The notes under the pieces: generated by a model
Told to the model about the DNA's origin: nothing
Databases searched by the model: none
The model's input: only the letters and a program-made list of their open reading frames with translations
Source of the DNA: CAMLIZ01 sp036231905
GTDB lineage: Bacteria > Pseudomonadota > Gammaproteobacteria > Burkholderiales > Burkholderiaceae_C
Direction of reading: 5' to 3'
Length of the DNA stretch: 64,000 nt
Assembly (NCBI RefSeq): GCF_036231905.1
Contig: NZ_JAZARE010000001.1
Location: 558,001 to 622,000 of the forward strand
Translations under genes and position numbers: made by a program
In this document: positions 30,048-39,543 of the stretch, piece after piece
Position numbering within the stretch: the stretch's first letter is position 1
How the letters are laid out: each line of letters begins with the position of its first letter

Positions 30048-30077
30048 TTGTAGGATACGCTACATTGCAGTTATATT
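30048..30077 (+). promoter_or_regulatory. putative chrB promoter and operator
   Basis: TTGTAG (30048-30053) and TATATT (30072-30077) with an 18-base spacer form a plausible promoter. A palindrome TGTAG-N6-CTACA (30049-30064) overlaps the -35 and is centred between the divergent genes. The predicted start of transcription coincides with the chrB ATG at 30084, and no ribosome site precedes it. Confidence 0.5.
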
Positions 30078-30083
30078 AGCGAC

Positions 30084-31067
30084 ATGATTCCTGGCGCGTC
30101 TCCAGCACTTCCGGATTGGCTGCTCCTCGTGGTGTCCCTGCCCACCCAGAGTGCCACCGCCCGCATGCGGGTGTGGCGCGGCCTCAAGGCGCTGGGGTGC
30201 ATGGCCTTGCGTGATGGTGCCTACCTGCTGCCCGCGGGGGGCCAGCGCGAGCTGGCGCTGCGCGAGCTGGGCGACGAGTGCACGCGCGAGGGCGGCGTGG
30301 CCTGGCTGATGGCCGTGCAGGCGCGCTCGCCGGACGAAGCCGCGGCCTACCGGCAGCTGTTCGACCGCCAGGAGGACTACTCCGAACTGCGCAAGAGCTG
30401 GAAGGAAGCCAACCGGTCCCTGGCACGGCTGTCCCCCACCGAGCTGGTGCGCTTGCAACGCAAGCTGCAGCGCGACTACGAAGCGCTGCAGCAGATCGAC
30501 TTCTTTCCATCCGACGCCAGCACCGAGGCCGCTGCGCAGTGGCTGGCGCTGGCCAAGCGCATCGCGCAGCTGCTGTCGCCCGACGAGCCGCAGGACACAG
30601 CCGGCCAGGTGCCGCGCCTGGACCGCCAGGCCTACCGCGGCCGCACCTGGGCCACGCGCCGCCGCCCGTGGGTGGACCGCGTGGCCAGCGCCTGGCTGAT
30701 CCGCCGCTTCATCGACACCGACGCGCGTTTCAAGTGGCTGGCCCAACCTTCGGACTGCCCCAGGAGCGCCCTCGGTTTCGACTTCGACGGCGCGGCCTTC
30801 ACCCACGTGGGCGACCGGGTCACCTTCGAGACCCTGATGGCCAGCTTCGGGCTCGAGGACGACCCCGCGCTGGCACGCCTGGCCGCCATGGTCCACCAGC
30901 TCGACGTGGGCGGCGAGCCGGTGCCCGAAGCGGCGGGCTTCGAAGCCGTGCTGGCGGGTGCGCACGAACGGCTGGACGACGACGATGCCCTGCTGGCCGA
31001 GATGAGCGCCGTGCTCGATTCCCTGTACGCCCACTATGGCCGCCCGCGGGCCGGGACCAACGCTTGA
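30084..31067 (+). CDS. chrB: ChrB, chromate-responsive regulator / resistance protein
   Basis: A 327-residue ChrB. The N-terminal domain (about 10-150) contains LLLVVSLPTQSATARMRVWR and LKALGCMALRDGAYLLP, the conserved start of ChrB proteins; residues about 190-320 hold the second conserved domain (TWATRRRPWVDRVASAWLIR, RRFIDTDARFKW, FDFDGAAFTHVGDRVTFETL). ChrB of Ochrobactrum and Cupriavidus senses chromate and controls chrA, and is needed for high resistance. It heads a chrB-chrA-sod/rhodanese operon. Translation seems to start without a leader. Confidence 0.93.
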   Translation: MIPGASPALPDWLLLVVSLPTQSATARMRVWRGLKALGCMALRDGAYLLPAGGQRELALRELGDECTREGGVAWLMAVQARSPDEAAAYRQLFDRQEDYSELRKSWKEANRSLARLSPTELVRLQRKLQRDYEALQQIDFFPSDASTEAAAQWLALAKRIAQLLSPDEPQDTAGQVPRLDRQAYRGRTWATRRRPWVDRVASAWLIRRFIDTDARFKWLAQPSDCPRSALGFDFDGAAFTHVGDRVTFETLMASFGLEDDPALARLAAMVHQLDVGGEPVPEAAGFEAVLAGAHERLDDDDALLAEMSAVLDSLYAHYGRPRAGTNA

Positions 31068-31077
31068 GACCATCACC

Positions 31078-32265
31078 GTGAACGACACCCCTGCATCCAA
31101 CGCACCGCCGGCACCGGCCCCCTACACCCTCTGGCAATTGGTGGCCTACATGCTGGGCCTGGGCACCTGGGGCTTCGGCGGCCCGGTGGCGCTGGTGGGC
31201 TACATGTACCGCGACCTCGTGGAGAAGCGCCGCTGGATGACCGAGGCCGACTACAAGGAAGGCATGGCCATTGCGCAGCTGATGCCCGGGCCGCTGGCCG
31301 CCCAGCTCGCCATCTACCTGGGCTTCGTGCACCACCGCGTGCTCGGTGCCACGCTGGTGGGCCTGGCCTTCGTGCTGCCCTCGTTCCTGATGGTGGTGGC
31401 GCTGGGCGCGGCGTACACCGCCTTCGGCGGCATCGGCTGGATGCAGGCGGTGTTCTACGGCGTGGGCGCCGCGGTGATCGGCATCATCGCGATGAGCGCC
31501 TACAAGCTGACCACCAAGAACATCGGCAAGGACAAGCTGCTGTGGGCGATCTTCCTCGTCAGCGCGGGGGTCACGATCGCCACGCAGTCCGAGGTGATCT
31601 GGCTGTTCCTTGGCGCCGGCGTGCTGGTGTGGCTGGTGCGGGTGCCGCCGGCCTGGCTCAAGCGCAGCAGCGTGCAGGGCCTGGGCGCGCCGGTGGCCGG
31701 CTTCTTCGCCCTCGGCTCGCTGGACCCCGACAAGCTCAAGCAGATCGCGCTGTACTTCACCTATGCCGGCAGCTTCGTCTTCGGCAGCGGCCTGGCGATC
31801 GTGCCCTTCCTCTACAGCGGCGTGGTCAAGGAGTACGGCTGGCTCACCGACCGGCAGTTCGTCGATGCGGTGGCGGTGGCGATGATCACGCCCGGGCCGG
31901 TGGTCATCACCACCGGCTTCATCGGCTACCTGGTGTCCGGCTTCTGGGGCGCGGTGGTGGCGGCGCTGGCCACCTTCCTGCCCTGCTACCTGCTGACCAT
32001 CATCCCCGCGCCGTATTTCAAGAAGCATGGCAAGCGCCCGGCGATCGTCGCTTTTGTCGATGGCGTGACCGCGGCCGCGGTGGGCGCGATCGCAGGCGCG
32101 GTGGTGGTGATCGGGCAACGCTCCATCACCGATGGGGTGACCGCCGCGCTGGCGCTGGTGACTGCCGCCGTGCTGTGGCGGTTCAAGAAGGTGCAGGAGC
32201 CGGCCATCGTGCTGGCGGCCGCCCTGATCGGCCTGCTGGTCCATCCCTTGATGACGCGGGCCTGA
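31078..32265 (+). CDS. chrA: ChrA chromate efflux transporter
   Basis: A 395-residue long-chain CHR transporter with two homologous membrane halves. The first has LGTWGFGGPVALVGYMYRDL and AQLMPGPLAAQLAIYLGF (about 18-90); the second repeats the pattern with FGSGLAIVPFLYSGVVKEYG and VAMITPGPVVITTGFIGYLV (about 230-290). It pumps chromate out using the membrane potential. I take the GTG at 31078, ten bases after chrB; an ATG at 31036 inside chrB is possible. It lies 17 bases before the SOD-rhodanese gene. Confidence 0.95.
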   Translation: MNDTPASNAPPAPAPYTLWQLVAYMLGLGTWGFGGPVALVGYMYRDLVEKRRWMTEADYKEGMAIAQLMPGPLAAQLAIYLGFVHHRVLGATLVGLAFVLPSFLMVVALGAAYTAFGGIGWMQAVFYGVGAAVIGIIAMSAYKLTTKNIGKDKLLWAIFLVSAGVTIATQSEVIWLFLGAGVLVWLVRVPPAWLKRSSVQGLGAPVAGFFALGSLDPDKLKQIALYFTYAGSFVFGSGLAIVPFLYSGVVKEYGWLTDRQFVDAVAVAMITPGPVVITTGFIGYLVSGFWGAVVAALATFLPCYLLTIIPAPYFKKHGKRPAIVAFVDGVTAAAVGAIAGAVVVIGQRSITDGVTAALALVTAAVLWRFKKVQEPAIVLAAALIGLLVHPLMTRA

Positions 32266-32282
32266 GGCCCGGAGAGGACACC

Positions 32283-33191
32283 ATGAACGTCGAACCCCGC
32301 CCCTTGGCCCTGGACCTCACGCGCCTGCAAGGCCTGTCCGCACGCCTGGTCGCGAGCCACCATGAGAACAACTATGCCGGCGCGGTGAAGCGCTTGAACG
32401 CGATCCGCCAGCAGCTGCAGCAGCTCGACTGGGCCGGCGCGCCGGTATTCACGGTCAACGGCCTGAAGCGGGAGGAGCTGATCGCGGCCAATTCCGCCTG
32501 GCTGCATGAGCTGTACTTCGACGGACTGGGCGGCGACGGCGAGCTGCCGGACTGTGGCCTGTCGATCGCGCTGGAGCGCGACTTCGGCTCGGTGGAGCGC
32601 TGGCGCGCCGAGTTCACCACGCTGGCCAAGGCCATGGGCGGCGGCTCGGGCTGGGCGCTGCTGTCGTGGTCATCGCGCGAAGGGCGCCTGCTGACCCACT
32701 GGGCCGCGGACCACACCCACCTGCTGGCCGGCGCCACGCCGATCCTGGCGTTGGACATGTACGAACACGCCTACCACATGGACTTCGGCGCCAAGGCTGG
32801 CGCCTACGTCGATGCGTTCATGCAGAACATCCGCTGGGATGCGGTGTACCAGCGCTATGGCGCGGCCGTGGCGGCGGATGCCGCTGCGCTGGCGGCCGAG
32901 CCTGTGGCCGTGGCGCAGGCCGCGCAGTTGATCGACGTGCGGCGCGCGCAGACCTATGCCAGTGCGCACTACATGCTGCAAGGCGCCCGCTGGTGCGACC
33001 CCGCCAGGCTGGCATCCTGGAGCAGCGAGCTCGACCCGGACCGGCCGGTGCTCGTGTACTGCGCCCACGGGCTGGACATCGGCCGCTCCGCGGCCCTGGC
33101 CCTGCGCGCCCGCGGCTTCGACGCGCGCTTCGTCACCGGCGGCATCGAGGCCTGCCGCGCTGCGGGCCTGCCGCTGGCCGACAGGCCGTAG
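32283..33191 (+). CDS. Fe/Mn superoxide dismutase fused to rhodanese (ChrC-ChrE-like)
   Basis: A 302-residue fusion. Residues about 1-195 are an iron/manganese superoxide dismutase: His26 in ASHHENNYAG, a second His in AWLHELYFDGL, GGGSGWALL, and the Asp/His ligands of ALDMYEHAYHMDFG. Residues about 215-300 are a rhodanese domain (AQLIDVRRAQTY) with active Cys260 in LVYCAHGLDIGRS. In Cupriavidus metallidurans the chr operon has separate SOD (chrC) and rhodanese (chrE) genes; here they are one polypeptide. It would remove superoxide formed during chromate reduction and repair or shuttle thiols. Good ribosome site (GGAGAGG). It is the last gene of the operon. Confidence 0.92.
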   Translation: MNVEPRPLALDLTRLQGLSARLVASHHENNYAGAVKRLNAIRQQLQQLDWAGAPVFTVNGLKREELIAANSAWLHELYFDGLGGDGELPDCGLSIALERDFGSVERWRAEFTTLAKAMGGGSGWALLSWSSREGRLLTHWAADHTHLLAGATPILALDMYEHAYHMDFGAKAGAYVDAFMQNIRWDAVYQRYGAAVAADAAALAAEPVAVAQAAQLIDVRRAQTYASAHYMLQGARWCDPARLASWSSELDPDRPVLVYCAHGLDIGRSAALALRARGFDARFVTGGIEACRAAGLPLADRP

Positions 33192-33210
33192 CGCCAGCCG
33201 CTCCACTTTC

Positions 33211-33235
33211 CCGGCCAAGCGGCCGCACTGGCCGG
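33211..33235 (+). terminator. hairpin between the chr operon and groESL (no T-tract)
   Basis: CCGGCCA (33211-33217) and TGGCCGG (33229-33235) form a 7-bp stem with an 11-base loop, followed by TGATTTG. It is a weak terminator candidate after the chromate operon. Confidence 0.35.
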
Positions 33236-33252
33236 TGATTTGAAACAAGTCT

Positions 33253-33281
33253 CTTGAAGCGCGCAGTCCGAACCCTATAAT
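33253..33281 (+). promoter_or_regulatory. groESL promoter
   Basis: CTTGAA (33253-33258; TTGAAG as sigma-70 -35) is followed 17 bases later by a perfect TATAAT (33276-33281). CTTGAA also fits the sigma-32 -35 element, and CCC precedes the TATAAT, so both sigma factors may use it. Transcription should begin near 33288, at the CIRCE element. Confidence 0.85.
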
Positions 33282-33288
33282 TCGTCTG

Positions 33289-33315
33289 CTAGCACTCGCC
33301 GCCGGTGAGTGCTAA
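33289..33315 (+). promoter_or_regulatory. CIRCE element (HrcA operator)
   Basis: CTAGCACTC-N9-GAGTGCTAA differs from the consensus TTAGCACTC-N9-GAGTGCTAA at one base. It lies at the predicted transcription start of groESL, about 95 bases before groES, so HrcA should repress the operon in the absence of heat stress. Confidence 0.95.
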
Positions 33316-33409
33316 TGGGGCAGATTCAGGACGCCCCAACTGATGTGAAGAAGCACTAACTATCGCTGCGCTTCCCAATCACTCTTACCGCACATTTCAA
33401 GGAGATGCA

Positions 33410-33700
33410 ATGAAACTTCGTCCTTTGCACGATCGTGTGATCGTCAAGCGCTTGGAACAAGAAACCAAGACCGCCTCGGGCATCGTGATTCCTGACAACG
33501 CTGCCGAGAAGCCGGACCAGGGCGAAGTCCTGGCTGTCGGCCCGGGCAAGCGCAATGAAAAGGGCGATTTCGTGGCCCTGAACATCAAGGTGGGCGACCG
33601 CGTGCTGTTCGGCAAGTACAGCGGCCAGACCGTCAAGGTCGATGGCGACGAACTGCTGGTGATGCGCGAAGAAGACCTCTTCGCCGTCGTCGAGAAGTAA
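33410..33700 (+). CDS. groS: co-chaperonin GroES
   Basis: A 96-residue GroES of normal length. It begins MKLRPLHDRVIVKRLEQETK after a strong ribosome site (AAGGAGATG). The mobile loop (TKTASGIVIPDNAAEKP, about 19-35) and the C-terminal VMREEDLFAVVE are conserved. The seven-subunit ring caps the GroEL chamber in the cytoplasm. It is 30 bases before groEL and under promoter/CIRCE control. Confidence 0.99.
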   Translation: MKLRPLHDRVIVKRLEQETKTASGIVIPDNAAEKPDQGEVLAVGPGKRNEKGDFVALNIKVGDRVLFGKYSGQTVKVDGDELLVMREEDLFAVVEK

Positions 33701-33730
33701 TCCACCCCCAAGAATTCCGGAGAGATACAC

Positions 33731-35374
<1,644 letters not shown>

Positions 35375-35401
35375 GTCCAGGCATAAAGTCGCTGATCATC
35401 G

Positions 35402-35429
35402 AAAGGGCCGCAGCAATGCGGCCCTTTTT
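35402..35429 (+). terminator. intrinsic terminator of groESL
   Basis: AAAGGGCCGCA (35402-35412) pairs perfectly with TGCGGCCCTTT (35417-35427) around a GCAA loop; the T run ends at 35429. A textbook Rho-independent terminator. Confidence 0.93.
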
Positions 35430-35456
35430 CATGTCGGCGAGCGGGATAATTCACGG

Positions 35457-37148
35457 GTGAACAGGCCCACACCAGCCACCCATCCGCTGCTGCTCCAGTT
35501 CATCGAGGACGAGCTCGCCCGTGCGCCCTTGCTGATCGACGAGGTGCTGCAGGGGCTGGCCGACGCGCCGCTGCGCTTCGACCCCGAGGCCACCTCCGTC
35601 CAGCGCCGCCAGGTCATCGACCAGCACGAGGCGCTGCACCGCCACCGGCCGTTCATGGTGAAGGCCTTTGCCCAGACGCTGCGTGAGCAGGTGGGCACGG
35701 CCGCGCGCGAGCAGGCCGCCGCGGTGCGCGGCATCACGCTGGAAGAGGCCGACGAGCTCAGCCTGTCGCTGGTGGACGAGGACGAGGTGGCCACCGACGT
35801 GGAGCTCCAGCGCGCCATCGTCATGATCCACAGCACCGCGGAATACGAGCTGCGCGAGTTGCGCAGCTTCACCTCGGCGCTGGTGGGCGACGTGCATGTG
35901 GCGCACGACACCAATCCCTTCCGGCCGGAAGCCTATGCCCGCGCCCTGCTGGCCGCCGTGCGCGCCATGCAGGCGCCGGCCGCGGAGCAGCTGGCCTTGA
36001 TGCGCCAGGCGGTGGCGCCGCTGGCGCAGGCGCTGCGCAAGGCCTACGCGGCGGCGAGCACCCGGCTGGAATCCCAGGGCGTGGAGCCCGGCACCTACCG
36101 CACCATCGTCATGCCGCCCGGCAGCGTGGGCCCGCGCACCAAGGTGCATGCGCCGCGCGCCGACCTGCATGCGCTGCGCGACAGCATGCCGGTGCCCTTC
36201 GACATGGAGCCGAACGCGCCGCCGGCCCCGTTGCATTCGCCGCACGCCGCGGTGCCGCACAGTGCGTCCGCTCCGCAGCGCACGGCCACCGCCGGCCCGC
36301 GCGCGCCCGAACTGCCCCGCCTCGGCGAAGCCCCCACCCAACGGCTGGACCAGCAGCTGATCGAGCTGCTCACCCGCCTGTTCGACGCCATCCTGGCCGA
36401 CCGTGCGCTGCCGCAGGACGTGCAGCTGCTGCTGTCGCGCCTGCAGACCTCCGCCGTGCGGGTGGCGCTGCGCGACCCCGGCATGCTGGACAGCTATGAA
36501 CACCCGGTGTGGGAGTTCATGGACCGGCTGGCCTTCGACGCCGAACGCCTGGCGCCCGACGCGGCCGCGCGAGAAACGTTCCTTCGCTATGCGCAGGGGC
36601 TGGTCGACAACATGGTGCATGAGCCGGTGCAGGACGCCGGCCTGTACCGCTGGGGCATCGACCGTTTTGTGAGCTACGAAGACCACCTGCTGGTGCAGCA
36701 ATGCCAGGAGGTGCAAGCCCAGATCGATTCGCTGCGCTCGGCCGCGCTGGCCGACAGCGACGCCGGCGTGCCCGTGTCCCCCACCGCCACCAGCCAGCCA
36801 CTGGATGTCGGCAGCCTGGAGACCGTGCCGGCCGAGCTGATGGACGTGGCGCCGGCCACCGGTCGGCCCGCGGCCACGGCGCCCTCCGGCCTGCCCGCGG
36901 TGGACCCCGGCGAGTGGCTGGGTGTGTTCCTGCAAGGCGGCTGGCGCGAGCTGCGCCTGCTGTGGCGCGATGCGCGCGGTGAGCTCTGGCTGTTCCGCCA
37001 GGGCGGCGGCCGCACCTGGGCGCTGCGCCGCGCGGCCTTGGAGCGCCTGCATGGCGCCGGGCTGGCCGAGACCATGAGCCCGCCCTCGCTGGTGCAGCAT
37101 GCGGCCCAGCAGGTGCTGCGCCAGGTGCCGCAGGCCGGGCGCGCCTGA
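35457..37148 (+). CDS. DUF1631 family protein
   Basis: A 563-residue soluble protein starting at GTG 35457, because the conserved sequence begins right there (NRPTPATHPLLLQFIEDELA) and the earlier frame overlaps groEL and its terminator. Conserved DUF1631 segments include DEDEVATDVELQRAIVMIH (about 105-123), LRELRSFTSALVG (about 130-142), and late in the protein YEHPVWEFMDRLAFDAER (about 345-362). A Pro/Ala-rich linker separates the N-terminal (about 1-220) and C-terminal parts. The family is common in Burkholderiales and sometimes mislabelled thymidine phosphorylase; I see no such site. Function unknown. Confidence 0.85.
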   Translation: MNRPTPATHPLLLQFIEDELARAPLLIDEVLQGLADAPLRFDPEATSVQRRQVIDQHEALHRHRPFMVKAFAQTLREQVGTAAREQAAAVRGITLEEADELSLSLVDEDEVATDVELQRAIVMIHSTAEYELRELRSFTSALVGDVHVAHDTNPFRPEAYARALLAAVRAMQAPAAEQLALMRQAVAPLAQALRKAYAAASTRLESQGVEPGTYRTIVMPPGSVGPRTKVHAPRADLHALRDSMPVPFDMEPNAPPAPLHSPHAAVPHSASAPQRTATAGPRAPELPRLGEAPTQRLDQQLIELLTRLFDAILADRALPQDVQLLLSRLQTSAVRVALRDPGMLDSYEHPVWEFMDRLAFDAERLAPDAAARETFLRYAQGLVDNMVHEPVQDAGLYRWGIDRFVSYEDHLLVQQCQEVQAQIDSLRSAALADSDAGVPVSPTATSQPLDVGSLETVPAELMDVAPATGRPAATAPSGLPAVDPGEWLGVFLQGGWRELRLLWRDARGELWLFRQGGGRTWALRRAALERLHGAGLAETMSPPSLVQHAAQQVLRQVPQAGRA

Positions 37149-37158
37149 GCGGGCCGCT

Positions 37159-38040
37159 TCAGCGGCCCAGCATTTGCTCGATCTGCTGCACCACCCGCTG
37201 CGGCTGCTCGTGCACGATCCAGTGCGACGCACCCGGCACACGCACCACCTCGCCCTGCGGCAGATAGGCCTCCAGCCCGTTCAGCAGGCCGGGCAGCAGG
37301 GCATGGTCGGCCTCGCCCCACAGCACCCGCGTGGGCAGGTTCACCGTGGTGAAGTGCGGCGGCAGGGTGATCTTCATCACCTCGTCGTCCGGCCCCGTGG
37401 GCGGCTTCAGCGGCGAGGCACGGTAGTAGTTCAGCGGGCCGGTGAGGCCGCGTGACCAGACCGCCCGGTACTGCGCCTTCACTTCGTCCGTGAGCCAGGC
37501 CGCCTGGCCGAAAAACGGCCACAGGCGGGCGTAGTCGTTCTCCGCCAGCAACACTTCGGCATCCGGCCGGCAGAGGAAGCTCATGTAGGCGCTGGCCGCC
37601 TGCTGTGCCGGGTCATGCTGCAGGTCGCGCAGGAAGGTGGCCGGGTGCGGCGTGTTGATCGCCAGCAGGCGCTTGAGCAGCTCCGGCCGCTGGGCCGCCA
37701 GGTTCCACGCCAGCGCGCCGCCCCAGTCGTGCGCCACCAGCAGGTCCACCGGGCCGCCGGTGGCCTCGATCAGCGCCGCGATGTCGCCCATCAGCAGCTT
37801 CGGCTTGTAGGCCGCCACGTCGGTGGGCGCGGAGGAGCGCTCATAGCCACGCAGGTTGGGCGCGATGCAGTGGAAGCGCCCGCCCAGCGCGGCCATCACC
37901 TCGTCCCACACGAAGGCGGCCTCGGGAAAGCCATGCAGGAACACGATGCGCGGCGCGCCCGGCGGCCCGCTGCTGCGGCAGGAGAGCGTGATGCCGTTGG
38001 GCAGTGGCAGGTCGAAGGTGGTGATCTCGGCGGCGTGCAT
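37159..38040 (-). CDS. alpha/beta hydrolase (epoxide hydrolase-like)
   Basis: A 293-residue enzyme of the epoxide hydrolase / haloalkane dehalogenase group. Oxyanion motif HGFPEAAFVWDEV (about 35-47), nucleophile Asp105 in VAHDWGGALAWN, acid Asp near 247 in WGEADHALLPG, and base His near 273 in PGASHWIVHEQP. An Asp nucleophile followed by Trp is typical of epoxide hydrolases rather than esterases. No signal peptide, so cytoplasmic. Convergent with the DUF1631 gene, 10 bases apart, and downstream of engB on the same strand (35-base gap). Natural substrate unknown. Confidence 0.92.
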   Translation of the reverse strand: MHAAEITTFDLPLPNGITLSCRSSGPPGAPRIVFLHGFPEAAFVWDEVMAALGGRFHCIAPNLRGYERSSAPTDVAAYKPKLLMGDIAALIEATGGPVDLLVAHDWGGALAWNLAAQRPELLKRLLAINTPHPATFLRDLQHDPAQQAASAYMSFLCRPDAEVLLAENDYARLWPFFGQAAWLTDEVKAQYRAVWSRGLTGPLNYYRASPLKPPTGPDDEVMKITLPPHFTTVNLPTRVLWGEADHALLPGLLNGLEAYLPQGEVVRVPGASHWIVHEQPQRVVQQIEQMLGR

Positions 38041-38075
38041 CGCCGCAGTATGGGCGCCTCAGCCGCCCCGCGCGG

Positions 38076-38759
38076 TCAAGCAGGTGACAGCGGATGGGCC
38101 CACTGGTAGAGGGTCTGCGCGGCGTCGCCCACGCCCTTCTTGCTCAGCGCGGAGAACAGCGTGATGCCGACATCCGCGTCGTCGGTGGCCAGCTGGCCCA
38201 GCACCTCGGTGGCCGCGCGCAGGGCGGCATCGGCCTCCTTGCGGTTGAGCTTGTCGGCCTTGGTCAGCAGCACCAGCAGCTTCACCTCGCCGGTGCCCAC
38301 CCGCGGTGCCACGAAGGCCAGCAGCTGCTTGTCGAGCTCGGTGAAACCCAGGCGCGAATCGATCATCACCACCACGCCCGAGAGGCTGCGCCGCACCTCC
38401 AGGTAGTCGGCCATCACCTGCTGCCAGCGCAGCTTGGCCGAGCGCTCCACCGCCGCATAGCCGTACCCCGGCAGGTCGGCGAAGAGCGCATCAGGCGCGT
38501 CCTTGGGGCCCACCTCGAACAGGTTGATGTGCTGGGTGCGGCCCGGCGTCTTGGAGGCGAAGGCCAGGCGCTTCTGCTGGGCCAGCATGTTGATCGCGGT
38601 CGACTTGCCGGCGTTGGAGCGGCCGACGAAGGCGATCTCCGGCAGCTCGTTCACCGGCAGCTGGTCGAGCTGGCTGGCGGTGGTGAGAAAACGCGCGGTG
38701 TGCGTCCAGGCCAGGGCCTGCTTCTCGGCGGCGGAGGGGGTGGGAACGGCGGGAGACAT
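38076..38759 (-). CDS. engB: EngB (YihA) ribosome-biogenesis GTPase
   Basis: A 227-residue GTPase. G-box motifs: G1 FVGRSNAGKST (about 44-54), G2 region KTPGRTQHINLFEV (about 69-82), G3 DLPGYGYA (about 93-100), G4 TKADK (about 166-170), G5 SALSKKG near 206. It acts in 50S subunit assembly and is usually essential. The ATG at 38759 suits the family; a much longer frame upstream runs antisense through cytochrome c. The divergent cytochrome c4 gene is the classic neighbour in betaproteobacteria. No ribosome site is visible, and the promoter suggests a start of transcription at the ATG. Confidence 0.96.
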   Translation of the reverse strand: MSPAVPTPSAAEKQALAWTHTARFLTTASQLDQLPVNELPEIAFVGRSNAGKSTAINMLAQQKRLAFASKTPGRTQHINLFEVGPKDAPDALFADLPGYGYAAVERSAKLRWQQVMADYLEVRRSLSGVVVMIDSRLGFTELDKQLLAFVAPRVGTGEVKLLVLLTKADKLNRKEADAALRAATEVLGQLATDDADVGITLFSALSKKGVGDAAQTLYQWAHPLSPA

Positions 38760-38764
38760 GGGGC

Positions 38765-38792
38765 ATTGTAAAATCGATGGGTTTGCACCCAA
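38765..38792 (-). promoter_or_regulatory. putative engB promoter
   Basis: On the minus strand, TTGGGT (38792-38787) and TACAAT (38770-38765) are 16 bases apart; the -10 matches five of six consensus bases. Only five bases separate the -10 from the engB ATG, which implies a leaderless or nearly leaderless mRNA. Confidence 0.45.
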
Positions 38793-38811
38793 CGCGCCCC
38801 CAAAGAGAACC

Positions 38812-39471
38812 ATGAAGGTCACCCTCGCACTGATCCGTTCCACCTCCGCGGCCGCGGCAGTGGGCCTGGCCGCCGTGTTCGCGGCCCCGGCCTTCGCCGA
38901 GGAGGCCGCCAAGGGCCCGGCCAAGCCCGACCTGGCCAAGGGTCAGGCGATTTCCACCCAGGTGTGCGCCGCCTGCCACACGGCGGACGGCTCGCGTGGC
39001 AGCCCCGCCAACCCGATCCTGCAGGGCCAGCACCCCGACTACATCACCAAGCAGCTGGCCGACTTCAAGTCGGGCAAGCGCCAGGGTGGGCAGGCCGCGG
39101 TGATGAAGGGCTTTGCCTCGGCGCTGAGCGAGGACGACATGCGCAACGTGGCCGCGTTCTATGGCGGCAAGCAGGCCAAGCCCGGCTTCGCCACCAACAA
39201 GGAACTGGTGACGCTGGGCGAGAAGATCTACCGCGGCGGCATCCCGGACAAGCAGGTGCCCGCCTGCGCCGGCTGCCACAGCCCCAACGGCGCCGGCATC
39301 CCGGCCCAGTACCCGCGCCTCGGCGGCCAGCATGCCGCCTACATCGAAGCGCAGATGACCAACTTCCGCGCCGGCGCCCGCGCCAACGGCCCGATGATGC
39401 TGACCATCGCGGCCAAGATGAGCGACCGGGAGATCAAGGCGGTGTCGGACTACGTGGCCGGCCTGCGCTGA
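38812..39471 (+). CDS. cytochrome c4-type di-heme protein
   Basis: A 219-residue periplasmic di-heme cytochrome. Signal peptide about 1-29 (ending APAFAEE). Heme sites CAACH (near 52-56) and CAGCH (near 155-159), with distal Met ligands expected in GQAAVMKGFA (about 97-106) and RANGPMMLTIAAKM (about 193-206). The two halves are homologous, as in cytochrome c4, which passes electrons to terminal oxidases. The ResB and CcsA genes that attach its hemes follow after a terminator. Confidence 0.95.
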   Translation: MKVTLALIRSTSAAAAVGLAAVFAAPAFAEEAAKGPAKPDLAKGQAISTQVCAACHTADGSRGSPANPILQGQHPDYITKQLADFKSGKRQGGQAAVMKGFASALSEDDMRNVAAFYGGKQAKPGFATNKELVTLGEKIYRGGIPDKQVPACAGCHSPNGAGIPAQYPRLGGQHAAYIEAQMTNFRAGARANGPMMLTIAAKMSDREIKAVSDYVAGLR

Positions 39472-39492
39472 CCTTTCGCCACTGCAACACAC

Positions 39493-39520
39493 AAAAGGCC
39501 GGTCGCCGCACCGGCCTTTT
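39493..39520 (+). terminator. intrinsic terminator after cytochrome c4
   Basis: AAAAGGCCGG (39493-39502) pairs with CCGGCCTTTT (39511-39520) around an 8-base loop, ending in a T run. The resB ATG lies 24 bases further on. Confidence 0.88.
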
Positions 39521-39543
39521 TACATGGCACTCACAATTCCGAG

